From NCBI GenBank assembly GCA_945910005.1, contig OX246743.1, positions 4,710,018 to 4,774,017 of the forward strand: DNA of 64,000 bases, read 5' to 3'. The notes below the pieces were generated by a model that searched no databases, had not been told where the DNA came from, and saw nothing but the letters and a program-made list of their open reading frames with translations. The translations under genes were made by a program, and so were the position numbers. Shown here piece after piece: positions 34,168 through 45,799 of this stretch (positions within the stretch are counted from its first letter, which is position 1; each line of letters opens with the position of its first letter). This DNA is from Isoperla grammatica (taxonomy: Eukaryota > Arthropoda > Insecta > Plecoptera > Perlodidae).

Positions 34168-35511
34168 AAGGTTGGGTTAGGTTAGGTTAGGTTAGGTTAG
34201 GTTAGGTTAGGTTAGGTGTGGTAAGGTTAGGTTAGGTTAGGTTGGGTTAGGTTAGGTTAGGTTAGGTTAGGTTAGTTTAGGTTAGGTTAGGTTAGGTTAG
34301 GTTAGGTTAGGTAAAGTTAGTTTAGGTTCGGTTCGGTTTGGTTCGGTTCGGTTCGGTTAGGTTAGGTTAAGTTAGGTTAGGTTAGGTTAGGTTAGGTTCG
34401 GTTCGGTTAGGTTAGGTTAGGTTAGGTTAGGTTAGGTTAGGTTAGGTTAGGTTAGGTTAGGTTAGGTTAGGTTAGGTTAGGTTAGGTTAGGTTAGGTTAG
34501 GTTGGGTTGGGTTGGGTTGGGTTAGGTTAGGTTAGGTTAGGTTAGGTTAGGTTAGGTTAGGTTAGGTTAGGTTAGGTTAGGTTAGGTTAGGTTAGGTTAG
34601 GTTAGGTTAGGTTAGGTTCGGTTCGGTTCGGTTCGGTTAGGTTTGGTTCGGTTCGGTTCGGTTCGGTTCGGTTAGGTTAGGTTAGGTTAGGTTAGGTTTG
34701 GTTAGGTTAGGTTAGGTTAGGTTAGGTTAGGTTTGGTTCGGTTAGGTTAGGTTAGGTTAGGTTAGGTTAGGTTAGGTTAAGTTAGGTTCGGTTAGGTTAG
34801 GTTAGGTTAGGTTAGGTTAGGTTAGGTTAGGTTAGGTTAGGTTAGGTTAGGTTAGGTTAGGTTAGGTTAGGTTAGGTTAGGTTAGGTTAGGTTAGGTTAG
34901 GTTAGGTTAGGTTAGGTTAGGTTAGGTTAGGTTAGGTTAGGTTAGGTTAGGTTAGGTTAGGTTAGGTTAGGTTAGGTTAGGTTAGGTTAGGTTAGGTTAG
35001 GTTAGGTTAGGTTAGGTCTGGTTAGGTTAGGTTAGGTTAGGTTAGGTTAGGTTAGGTTCGGTTCGGTTCGGTTCGGTTCGGTTCGGTTCGGTTCGGTTAG
35101 GTTTGGTTAGGTTAGGTTAGGTTAGGTTAGGTTAGGTTAGGTTAGGTTAGGTTAGGTTAGGTTAGGTTCGGTTCGGTTCGGTTCGGTTCGGTTCGGTTCG
35201 GTTCGGTTCGGTTAGAACCTAACCCAACCCAACACATAACAAAACAAAACGATACTACAAGACATAGACTAACCATAGACATGGATGGAATCGATATTAG
35301 GTTGGGTTAGGTTGGGTTAGGTTATGTTAGGTTAGGTTAGGTTAGGTTGGGGTAGGATGGGTTAGGTTAGGTTAGGTTAGGTTAGGTTAGGTTAGGTTAG
35401 GCTAGGTTAGGTTAGGTTAGTTTAGGTTAGGTTAGGTTAGGTTAGGTTAGGTTAGGTTAGGTTAGGTTAGGTTAGGTTAGGTTAGGTTAGGTTAGGTTAA
35501 GTTAGGTTAGA
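34168..35511. repeat. Interstitial TTAGG telomere-type arrays with TTCGG/TTGGG variants
   Basis: GGTTA pentamers run from about 34168 to 35215 and again from about 35297 to 35511. TTCGG variants are clustered (for example 34616-34672, 35054-35098 and 35164-35213), and TTGGG is clustered at 34500-34522. Each block is preceded by ACAAGACATAGACTAAC...ATGGATGGAATSGAT and followed by GGTTAGAACCTWACCCAACC. The second array is therefore a shortened duplicate of the first. TTAGG is the ancestral arthropod telomere repeat. Being enclosed in a transposon, these are not a chromosome end. Confidence 0.95.
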
Positions 35512-35596
35512 ACCTTACCCAACCCAACCCAACACACAACACAACAAGACGATATTACAAGACATATACCAACACAACATGGATGGAATGGATGTT

Positions 35597-36215
35597 AGCT
35601 TATTTACATCAGCCTGTACATCTATTATGGTTTTCACTGCGAGCTGTGATCACCTGAGGCTTCTAAAACTCATTTCTCTCACTAGCCCACGACAAGCTTA
35701 TCTACATTAGCCTTTACACCAATTATGGGTTTCACTGTGAGCTGGGATCACCTCAGGCTACGAAAACACATTGCTCTCACTAGCCCACTACAAGCTTATA
35801 CATCAGCTTGTAGACTTATTATGGGTTTCACTGCGAGCTGGGATCACATCAGGCTACGAAAACACATCTCTCTCACTAGCCCACTACAAGCTTATACATG
35901 AGCCTGTAGACTTATTATGGGTGTCACTGCGAGCTGGGATCACATCAGGCTACGAAAACACATCTCTCTCACTAGCCCACTACAAGCTTATACATCAGCC
36001 TGTAGACTTATTATGGGTTTCACTGCGAGCTGGGATCACATCAGGCTACGAAAACACATCTCTCTCACTAGCCCACTACAAGCTTATACATCAGCTTGTA
36101 GACTTATTATGGGTTTCACTGCGAGCTGGGATCACATCAGGCTACGAAAACACATTTCTCTCACTAGTCCACTACAAGCTTATCTACATTAGCCTTGACA
36201 CCTTTTATGGGTTTC
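35597..36215. repeat. 96-bp minisatellite, right block (6-7 copies)
   Basis: Units with period 96 (CCCACTACAAGCTTATACAT...CTCTCACTAG at 35784 and 35880). As 96 = 3 x 32, plus-strand frames of 179 and 91 codons stay open in two phases, which argues that they are by-products. It lies within the hAT element. Confidence 0.93.
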
Positions 36216-36329
36216 ACCCCTTCCTGACCCACTATATGCCTCAATCCCTGAGTATACCACTCTTTATTAAAATGTCCTCTTTTTTCCACCACAACTTATG
36301 GCAACCCTAGGCACAGTGGTTACTATTTC

Positions 36330-36949
36330 CGTGTTTGAATAACTCGTTCAATCATTGCGACAAACCAGGTTGGATTTTGATTCCATCAAAGATTATCTCA
36401 TTTCGCGTGCTTCGTAGATACTTTTACATTTTGCGTGGCAGTTTTTTCAACAGTATTATTATTTATAGCCATCATATTGATCATTTACATAATGCAACCA
36501 CTAAACCAATGTTATTCTAGAAAATCGTTCATTGCAAAACAACCCCCAAGGCGAATGTTTTTGCGGTGGGTAGTACACATCTCGTGCGTGCGCTTTGTGG
36601 TTTGAAAAGAGTTCCATAAACATATTTTATTCATAAAACCGTGATCTATAGCGAGCAGTCTAGGCAGCTCGTGCTGGTGGCGATCTGACGCGGAAGAAAG
36701 ACGTACTACAACGTGCGTGGCGTGCAATTATCACATTGATGCCAACAAAACTGTTAGGCGAAGCACGAAACCTCAAGTTTACAAGTTGTGCCAACTCAAT
36801 CTCGGCGAAACAAAAGACTAAATTAAAGATTGTTATCGTTGTGTGGTGTGTGTTTGTTTAATGTGATTGGTACTAAAGCCACATGGAAGGAATGTGTGGG
36901 GAGCGGGAAACTGAAGGTCAGGGGACGGCAATGAGAGGAAATTAAATAT
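36330..36949. other. Unique sequence, nothing recognised
   Basis: No gene or repeat ends identified. Confidence 0.45.
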
Positions 36950-37218
36950 TTACATCAGAGCCGTCAATATAAGACGAATGTTTACTGTGAAATATGAGTT
37001 TTAACAAGGGTATCCCCCAGTAAGTTTACGAAAATGATTGTTTGTGGCATTAAAACTACCAAAATAGTGGCCGAGAGAAGACAGTTTCTTTAAATTCATT
37101 TACAGTAAAAATAGCAAACTAAATATAGAGAACTGTTCAAAATCTGAAACATTGTAACAATGAACTGCTAATCACATGCTATGGTGTGGCCACCATGCGC
37201 GTTGTATGAATGCACCCA
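36950..37218. mobile_element. MITE, family A copy 3, left end missing
   Basis: GTTTACGAAAATGATTGTTT, the AAATAGCAAACTAAATATAG stretch, ACAATGAACTGCTAATCACA and GTGTGGCCACCATGCGCG align with 1527-1893 in order. The right end GTATGAATGCACCCATA is a decayed terminus. No matching left terminus is present. Confidence 0.7.
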
Positions 37219-37504
37219 TACATACAGGTGGCAAAACGTAACGGAAAACACAAGTTCTAAGAACATTACTATAAGTTCACAACAACAATGTAAAACAACA
37301 ATGTAAATGTATGTAAACAATGTATGTAAAACAACAATGTGATTGGTGCATGGACATTGTATATTATCACTACCACTGATTTCACAGCCACTCACCATTG
37401 TTATTTCTTGTTTGATTGGCAAATCTTGTAAAATGTAACTTTGTACTACTACTAATGGAGACATACACATACACATATCTCAACTACTCACATATTTAGT
37501 CCAC

Positions 37505-38028
37505 ATATCGTTGGACTAACTGCAAAACCACGTAAGTGCACTTTTGGTTGAAAATGAGTTAGATGTGATTTTGGGTATATCCTTATAGCCCGCATCATAT
37601 GAAATAACCACTCAAGTGCTCAGCCAATCACACGGCTTGTTATAACGAATGGTTAAAACCACGTATGTGCAAAGGAACAAGAAAAACCAGGTAAGTGCAA
37701 CATTTTCAAAGGCAGTCATGGTGGCTGTGTGTTGCTGCCAATAAAAGTAAGTATTGTCACTTATTCCTATAATTTCTTGACCCAATCTTTACTTTTAAGT
37801 ATAGAATAAACCTTATTGAATAATGGTTATTATTAGTACGCAACTTTACTTATTAATTTAAATATGAAATCACATCCAAAAGATGTCTTACTTTACTCGA
37901 GCACTTACGTGTTTTTGTATGCACTTTTGTTTGTTTGTAAGCTCTTTTTACGTTAAAATAGTTTTTTGTGTTTCCTGAACAATTTGATAAAAGCCACTTA
38001 CGTGGTTTTGCAGTTAGGCCAACGATAT
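37505..38028. mobile_element. MITE-like element with repeated ACCACGTAAGTGCA motif
   Basis: ATATCGTTGGACTAACTGCA plus AAACCACGTAAGTGC at the left is inverted at 37990-38028 with two or three mismatches. The AACCACGTAAGTGCA motif recurs inside near 37652 and 37684 and, inverted, near 37900. The 524-bp body is non-coding. The target duplication is unclear. Confidence 0.75.
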
Positions 38029-40671
38029 TTAGTTTTGGGCAAATTTTAACATTTATATCCTACCTAGACCTAACATAAGGATTTATGGACTACACGTGAA
38101 AACTGATCTAAATAATATTACTGTATACATATTATGTGTCCTAAACTTTGCCCGAGGCCAAGCTGAGAACGCCGCAGGGCATTTGTTTCACTGCATTTAT
38201 AATAAGTTGTTTGTACAGCCCGAATGCGACCCCAGTTTCCTTAAATTTGTTGTTTCCGAACTGTCAAAAAGAAATCAAATGTAATCGTTTGTTTGTTGTG
38301 TTGACGTCTATTTGATAAGATGTTTAGTTTCCAAGAAATGTGTGCATGGTTGCTCTTCTGTTATGGCTTCCGGTTATGAATTCGGGGATTTCGTCTCATG
38401 TTTGTGCTAGCCAGCTAGTTGGGGGTGGGAGGAGGGGGGGGGGGGGGTATATCATTGAAATGCCAATATCAACTGATTTTCTTGTTCGCAACTAAGCCAC
38501 GGACCCACTGTAGATAAAAACATAATAATTAATAAATGGCACACAATCATTTTCGTAGACTTTATCGGGGGACACATGTGTTAATATTACGTGAATATTT
38601 CATTCACAGCTCAAATGTGAATACACATCTAGCCTGAAACATGGCCGTTATGACGTCACGTGATAACTCCCTATCAAAGAGGTTCACAATGTCCAAAGAA
38701 GTTGAACCAGCAAGGGAGGAACAAAGCAAGAAGACGCTCATGCACGGAGTAGGCAGATGTTATCGATCGCTGTGTTCCCACACAGAGCCGGCTCGCGTGG
38801 GAACAAAACACAATCACACTAATATTATACAAGCCGACCTTGGCCGTCGAGGAGAAGTGAAACATTCTATCACAAACATCACTAAGGACCATTTAGTAGG
38901 CCTATATTAAATACTTCATTCATACCACCACACCTTTAAATGCAGGCCTGTTTTATACTCTGTCCAATATTTTCTTGCAAGAAGAGAAGTATTAATCCTG
39001 TCATTCCTTGTGTCCGTGTGTCCATGTGTAAAGTGTCTTGCGACTGCAGTTGGATATTGTCAACAATAACACGGTCAGCAGTTATCAATTGCTTGTGTCC
39101 TCTTGACACGTTCAGTGCTTGAGATTCCCTCGATCAGCACATTGGGCGAACTACTTGAGAGCTTTCCAACAGTCGTATCCTGCGAATCAGTTCCTGACAG
39201 GCCACCATCTGCTACTAACTTTGTGTTGAGACAATAAAACTACCCTTTGGTTGGATCGTAAAACTCCCCCCCCCCCCCCCCCCCCACGGCCCCCCTCTCC
39301 ACCAATACAACAATAAAATACCGACTTGGGGACTTCAACTTTATCTTCTACCTTCTCTCTCCTTAATAACTACGCAACTAGGATGTCCGGATGAAGTTTT
39401 CAGCAAAATCCATGGTTAAATGTAATATTCAGTAAGGGCGAAGCGCAGCTGCTTCTAATACAGTAACTGAATGTTCAGGGCTCGAGTACCGGTTCGTGCT
39501 TGGATTCTAATTACTTCTGAAATAAACTTGAACCTGTCGATGTGATATATTTATTAAAATTATTTATTATTGATCTAATACAGGATTAAAATTCAAAAAA
39601 ATTAAGATACAATAAAGTTTAAGTCCGTAGGACTTTGTACATAAATATACACACACACATTAACAAACACAATAAGCAAGAATAAGCTGTGTAACCATTA
39701 TAGACGTCAGTAACAAAGAAGCTGTATGGCTTTAATATGTGTCTGGACCTTTTTATAGCAATGTGGTGCATGATCACTTTCTCTCCCTCTAAAACACTTG
39801 TCATTTGATTTCGAGTGGAGTGGTTGCATAAGAAATATATATACATGTACATGTATAAGTTTATCATGAATGTTTGATGGAGATATTGAAGATATGGATT
39901 CGTTTGGACTGTTGTAAAAAGTTGTGTTACTAGTTATGACAGTGCGAAAGTGTCTGAAGGTGACTGATGCATGCTGGGAATACTTCTAGTGGGGTTAGTC
40001 ATGAACATCTGACTACGTATGATACAATACATGCAAACAAAATAAAAACAAAATAATATAATTGTGATCTAGGATTGATTTTAAAATGATTTTATTTGAA
40101 GTGGCAGACATATCTGGTTTTATCAAATTATTTACCGTATTATGTTTCACGTGTTTATTGTTTCTTGATTGGTTTGCATAGTGATGCCTTTCAAATGGGA
40201 AAAGAGTGAATTCATAGAAATAATAAACATTTTTATGAGCATTAATTTTACAAAAGTAAGTTGTTTTTGCAGTTACTGGTGACATATTTACAAATTTATT
40301 TCCGAAACTAATGACGATATCGTGTAGCGATGTAGCGATACACCAGTGTTGAATTCAGCCACGCATGCTGCGTTGTAGAGAGACCCGAGCATGAGATATA
40401 TCGGTGGGAATAACGAGTCGGATGTGTCCGAATCTATTTCCCGATCAAACTAAACGTGTGGAATGAAACAATTCAACAGAGCTTTCTGTTGGCTAAACCT
40501 GTTTTATGTTTGTTCAGTTGGAAACATCAATGTTGCACTTCGAGTGTTTAATATACCTGAATTAACGAAACAGCCCCAACAGTTATTTAAATTTACACAC
40601 GCCAAATGTTGATGCATTCCATTTCATGATGAGGATTCAAAATAGAACCCTTCAATCGTGTAGTTGTGATC
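38029..40671. other. 2.6 kb unique DNA, no gene recognised
   Basis: Homopolymer tracts occur at about 38431-38446 (G) and 39267-39285 (C). The string TAGGGAGTTATCACGTGACG on the minus strand (ending near 38676) looks like a lone family-A-type terminus. An AGTTTTCAGCAAAATCCATG string at 39391 resembles LINE 3' ends. Open frames at 38096-38910 and 39619-40285 have no motif or splice support. Confidence 0.4.
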
Positions 40672-41160
40672 CAGTTGTGATTGAGTTGTGATTGAGTTGT
40701 GACTGAGTAGTGGTTGAGTTGTGATTGAGTTGTGATTGTGTTGTGATTGTATTTTGATAGAGTGGTGATTGAGATGTGATTGAGTTGTGATTTAGTTGTG
40801 ATTTAGTTGTGATTTAGTTGAGAATGAGTTGTGATTGAGTAGTGGTTGAGTTGTGATTCAGTTGTGAATGAGTTGTGATTGAGTAGTGGTTGAGTTGTGA
40901 TTGAGTTGTGATTGAGTTGTGATAGTGATTGAGTAGTAATTGAGTAGTGGTTGAGTTGTGATTCAGTTGTGATTGAGTAGTGGTTGAGCTGTGATTCAGT
41001 TGTGATTGAGTTGTGATAGTGATTGAGTAGTAATTGAGTAGTGGTTGTGTTGTGGTTGAGCTGTGATTGGGTAGTGATTGAGTATGGCTGAGTAGGGATA
41101 GGGTAGTGATAGAGTTGCGATTGAGTTGTGATTGAGTAGTGAGTAGTGGTTGAGTAGACT
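40672..41160. repeat. 11-bp repeat (GAGTTGTGATT)n with GAGTAGTGGTT variants
   Basis: The 11-mer GAGTTGTGATT and its variants continue for nearly 490 bases. Segments such as GATTGAGTAGTAATTGAGTA recur, showing duplication of multi-unit blocks. Confidence 0.93.
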
Positions 41161-42302
41161 ATTTAACGTTATTTTAAACTAAGCATTTTGTAGCATATAT
41201 TTTGTCTTCATCAACAACTTGAACACGAGGGCGTTTCTCGCATTTCTAGTGGAGAATTATGTACAGATATTTAAAAACAATTCAATTGTAATTAGAATGA
41301 AATTATGGGAACACCTTTTTTAAATGCTACGTTTTCAATAAGAGCTGCTCACTGCACGCACGGCTTCTAAATCCTAAAACGCAAACAAATAATAATAAAA
41401 ACGTATCTCTATTTCCACACGCACACCCACACGCACACGCACACGCACACGCACACGCACTGCTCGGCGATGTGCCGGCGTATGTTCCTATGAACCCGAG
41501 ATTGCAGGTTGTGATATTGCTCAACAAACAGCGGCCGACGAAACCCCTCGAGATTCATTATGTAAATAATTAAATATCGTACTGGAGCGAAACTACACGA
41601 ATTCTACATTTTTACGATCTCGCATTCAAAAACAAAATAAAAGTTTATTTTCTGGAGGCGTAAAAGCCCTCTTGCCCTTTCCCAGGGGACCGTCGGAAAA
41701 CATTCCCGTTTGGCGACTAATGGCAGGTTTTTTTTACTTCCGGTTTCGTCGTGAGTGTGTGTGCGAGTGAGTGTGTGTGCGTGCGAGTGAGTGTGAGTGC
41801 GCCCTCCATAAGAATCAGCCGTAATCTATTGGCAAACGAGCAAACTTTCCGCGTACCCCGCCCCCACCCCCGGCCAGCCACCCACCCCATTCAAGATATA
41901 ATCGATAAAAGGTCAGTCGATGCGAGTCCTTTAATATATATTTTTATCAAGTTTGGGCTTTATTACGCTTTTCAATTTTCAATCCATTGAAAATCTGTCC
42001 GAGAGTGAAAGTAATGACGCGAATTGCGGCGCCAACTTGCGCTGAACCGAAGCGTACAGTCATATGACGTCATAGCGACAGCTTTCACTTGATACGTCAT
42101 CAATACGCTCAAATATTGGGAAACCTTTCACACAACTAATAACTTCAATGCTGGGTTGTGATTGAGTGGATTAGAATGGTTTTGAATGTGGTTGGGTTGA
42201 GTGGGGGGTGAATGAAGAACACGTTGAATGACGGAATGTCTATCAGGATAGAGATACCTTAATATTTGTCACAATTTCCATAAATGGAAAAATAAAATTT
42301 GG
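41161..42302. other. Unique sequence with a (CACACG)n tract
   Basis: A hexamer run (ACGCACAC)n lies at about 41419-41460 and GTGAGTGTG-rich sequence at 41751-41800. No gene recognised. Confidence 0.45.
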
Positions 42303-42385
42303 ACACGTGAAGACGGTCAAGCTGTCTCATCTCCTAGACCAGGGTTAAATTCCCAGTCGGTATTTCTATCTCTGTCTAGGCCTAT
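42303..42385 (+). mobile_element. tRNA-like SINE fragment, weak
   Basis: ACGGTCAAGCTGTCTCATCT then AGACCAGGGTTAAATTCCCA and GTCGG resembles a decayed tRNA head with a B box. The following sequence is only loosely like the tail of the copy at 10892. Confidence 0.4.
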
Positions 42386-43305
42386 GTGTATCTCACATTA
42401 CTTGTTTGGATATTTACAGTACACCCGCCTAACATAGCATGGCTGGACGAACTTCACTAAAATGAGGTTTTAATAAGTAATAAAAGGAAGGAAGGGTATA
42501 GGTCGCTCTCATACGTATTCTAAACACCCGCTGGAAGTCGTAGCCCGTATTCCTAGTGACTTGTGCTGTGCTTTTAAGATTTTTCTACGTCGATCCAGAA
42601 TCCACGAGGAATTTTGAGTGTCTCTGATATTATGACTGAACCTTTGTTATATTTATGTGCTTTTCTTTGCCTCCATAAATAACGGACGTTGCCTAGTGAA
42701 TTCGTGATTTTGATACGGGCCCTTCTAAAGGCGATCGACTCATTTTAACACCTACCCCGGTGGGTGGATTTACAATGGCGAAGAAGGAAAGCCCAAACCC
42801 CGGAATATATAACAACCTAGCTCCTGTTATGTGGAGAGGCCTAGAGAAGCTGGTATAATACTTCCCGCGTTCACTTTCACACCAGCTTTGACTTCGGAAG
42901 AGACTGGTTTATATACGTGCGATTCAGAAAGCATTATATGTACAAAAATATATAACAAAAGATGTTTCAAAGTAGGTACGAAACACTTCAAGCACAGTTA
43001 TTCTATTTGGCAGCCGATGAAATCCTCATAAGCCGACAACGCGCTTCGTTCACAATCTTATAAATGCCACGTGGTATTTTAACGGGGGAACGATTGAGAA
43101 ATCTCACACATTGCGATTCAAAAAATAAATATTAAGGTTAACACCAAATACCTTATTTGTTAACACTATGATGGTTGTAATTAAATTCTATAAATATTTT
43201 CAACTTGTTAATATGTGTTCTACATTACGTGAATTTATTTAATAACCTTTTTGGTATATGGTTTCCCAAAAGCAGCAACTTTACAAAAATGCATCATCAG
43301 TATAA
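42386..43305. other. Unique sequence, nothing recognised
   Basis: No gene, RNA or paired termini identified. Confidence 0.45.
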
Positions 43306-43484
43306 ATGAATAAATAAATTCACATTTAAAGTCTACCCAGTCAGTAACTAAACTGATTTGCAGTGGAGGACTTTAATTTAAAGTGACTAAACCAACCCTG
43401 TAGGCTTCGAACACCATCGCCGAGTGAGCGATAACCAATCAAAGATTGATATTTCAAATACGAAACATATGAATCAATGATACA
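43306..43484 (-). repeat. Dispersed repeat B, copy 2
   Basis: Matches 32494-32692 along its length, including CTTTAATTTAAAGTGACTAA and CAATCAAAGATTGATATTTC. Similarity stops at about 43484 (43306 on the other side). The tail is again AT-rich (AATGAATAAATAAATT), consistent with retroposition on the minus strand. Confidence 0.7.
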
Positions 43485-44942
43485 CAAGCGTCGTTATAGC
43501 TCAACAGCAACCACACGGTCAGTGTATGTGTATGTGTGTGAACGGTGTTTAAAATGTCTAGATGTGGTCTAATAATTGGCATCGTGACGTCATGTGGGTG
43601 ACGCGTCGCACATTCAAGGGTGGTGAGGAATGAATAAATTAAACGAAGCGACGGAAGCTTATCACATTTACAGCGGACGTCACAGAATGTCAGACGCGTC
43701 TCCGAACTCATAAAAATCGGCTGAAAAATGATTTCGCTCCAAACTGGGTGTACGTGTGATAAAAGAATGTGATTTTTTTATTACAGAAAGTTTTCTTTAA
43801 TTTTACTAAACTTTACGCAGACCTAACAGTGACGCTTGGTTTGTTTTGGGCCAACGACTCACGGGTAATATGTTTTGAAAATAATTTTTTTTAAATATAA
43901 AAACTTTGCTGCCACACTGATATGTTTTCAGTATTGGTGCCATCACGTGATTCGGATATCATCACTTACTTACTGGCAATATGCCGTGACATGTGTTCTG
44001 CACCGACACACGGAGCCCTTACACGATCGCTATGGAATTGTTCGGAATGTTTTCTATTTTCTGAAACTTTTTTAAGTGTGTCATCAACTTGAATATCAAA
44101 ACAAATAACATACCAACAACACTAAAGTAATGCAACGAAGTAAGTATTTAAAACATGTTTCCCGTGTGTCCGGCTTCAGCTTGCAGTAACATGCACTGGA
44201 ATGTTATGGCCGTCATATAATTCCTGTAGGAATATATCCGGCAACGTGAAACACGTCGTATAATAAGGAAACTCGATCGGGTGCCGAGCGGTTGTAGAAA
44301 CTGCGAGTCACCGGAAATGAGCTCCTCGCACCCTTGTCGACGCGGCCTTGACGCCGGCCGTGACTTACGACCCCCGGGCGCGTCCTGCGAGGGAGGCTCC
44401 AATCTACGGCGGAAATGCTAGAATTCTTTTATTTTCTTCGCCATTTATCGGGGATAATCGTGCAACTCACTTTCACCGGACAACCATAACTTGGCAACAA
44501 TCCTCCAGGTCTCCACGTATGTTCACTCACTCTTACCTTGATCATCATGTGTGTCCGTGTCCCTCACTGAGAGCTACATTCATGCAGACATGGCATGGTA
44601 AACAATACACATGAGCATTCATCACCGTGCATGATAATCCTCGGCCGGACCCGTTTCATGTTGGATGTCGACAATCAAAAGACAACCCTGATTAATTAAA
44701 TATCGCACCCAAATTTTTAGCATATAACGTTTTTACTAATTAATTCATGGGACGTCAGCGATCAAAGAAAATAAGTTAATTATATTTTTTCATTTTGTGG
44801 CGTTTGCATTTTAATGCTGTCGCAGATTTTAATTTCAAACAGTAATTATTTGCTGTTATTATGGCCAGAGATCGTTTTGTAACATTGTTATTTCTCGCAG
44901 CTTAATGTTTGATGTGTGATTTCTCTTTGACACCCTTTGACG
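43485..44942. other. 1.5 kb unique DNA, no gene recognised
   Basis: A locally GC-rich island at about 44280-44400 has short open frames but no recognisable protein motif. Confidence 0.4.
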
Positions 44943-45093
44943 TACACGCACACGCACACGCACACGCACACGCACACGCACACGCACACGCACACGCACA
45001 CGCACACGCACACGCACACGCACACGCACACGCACACGCACACGCACACGCACACGCACACGCACACGCACACGCACACGCACACGCACACGC
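44943..45093. repeat. Hexamer repeat (ACGCAC)25
   Basis: An uninterrupted CACACG hexamer run of about 150 bases. All six frames are stop-free through it, giving the Val-Arg, Cys-Val, Ala-His and Thr-His dipeptide frames, which are artefacts. Confidence 0.97.
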
Positions 45094-45799
45094 TAGTTAA
45101 ACTTTGTATCTTAGGCAACTCCTAAGAAATAAATAATAAATAGTATTTGCTGTATAATTGGCCAAGGAAACTCTCCAACTGAAACGTTGTATAAATCCCT
45201 TGCTAAGGACTTCCTCTCAATGTAGAACTTTCGTCCGTGATCTCTCGAAGTTGGCAAATAAGAAAACCCAGTGAATTCAAAGAACGGAATCTGTTCGTTT
45301 GCGTGCGTGTCCCAAAGCAAACCTGTAATCCCTCCTCAGACGGTTCAGATGGTTCTAGTCCAATTTCCGTTCCTTTTGACGAGGCTCTCATCATCCTTAT
45401 TAGGGCTGTCCAAACATGTCATCCAACGTTCTATCCTACCGAGAAGACTTGGGAAAATGTAACACCAGACAACTTGTTGAACCAAGTTTATGGTAATGTA
45501 AACTAAACCACAATATCACATCAACAGATTACCTCTGATTTTCAGTGTAGTAAACTGTAATTGCCTATCTATCTGATGTTCATTTCATCAAAAAACAAAT
45601 AAACAAATGTATATTGTATAAACAAATACATAAATTGTGGTAAGGTATGTGGTATTTGGTAAAACCAAACATGTATTGTTTTAATTAAACAAGTTCAGGG
45701 CCAGTTACTTCGAATTTGAAATATATGAACATAAAATATTAATTTTTGCGGTATGAAACAACACAATTAATAATTTTCAAAAATATTTATTTAAAACAC
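45094..45799. other. Unique sequence; one open stretch of unknown meaning
   Basis: The plus-strand frame 45237-45506 (89 codons) has mixed composition, including a Trp-Glu-Asn-Val and several Pro/Cys positions, and ends near a GTAATG that could be a donor site. I do not recognise the peptide. It may be an exon or an old transposon fragment, but there is no further support. Confidence 0.25.

Larger units (their letters stand above)
33370..36309. mobile_element. 2.94-kb hAT-type element loaded with tandem repeats
   Basis: The left end TAGGGTTGCCATTTGTCCGG and the right end ...ATGGCAACCCTA are inverted. GAGGACAT/ATGTCCTC blocks lie subterminally on both sides. GGCACAGT flanks both ends (33362-33369 and 36310-36317), an exact 8-bp target duplication within a host minisatellite unit. 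TAGGGTTGCCA ends with an 8-bp duplication are a common hAT signature. Instead of a transposase the interior holds a 96-bp minisatellite (33723-34090 and 35597-36215) and TTAGG-type arrays (34168-35511). The element is thus a repeat carrier about 1.6 kb longer than its non-repeat parts. Confidence 0.87.

Noticed and set aside
34168..35511. A true chromosome end
   Set aside because: Unique sequence and an intact transposon end with target duplication lie on both sides.
35771..36310. 179-codon frame with 32-residue repeats inside the hAT element as a transposase relic
   Set aside because: It is a translation of the 96-bp minisatellite, with two phases open and no transposase motif.
38641..38910. 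89-codon frame as a small gene
   Set aside because: Its first codons overlap a lone MITE-type terminus (GACGTCACGTG) and nothing else supports coding.
44859..45125. Val-Arg, Cys-Val, Ala-His and Thr-His dipeptide frames
   Set aside because: All are translations of the (CACACG)n hexamer repeat on both strands.
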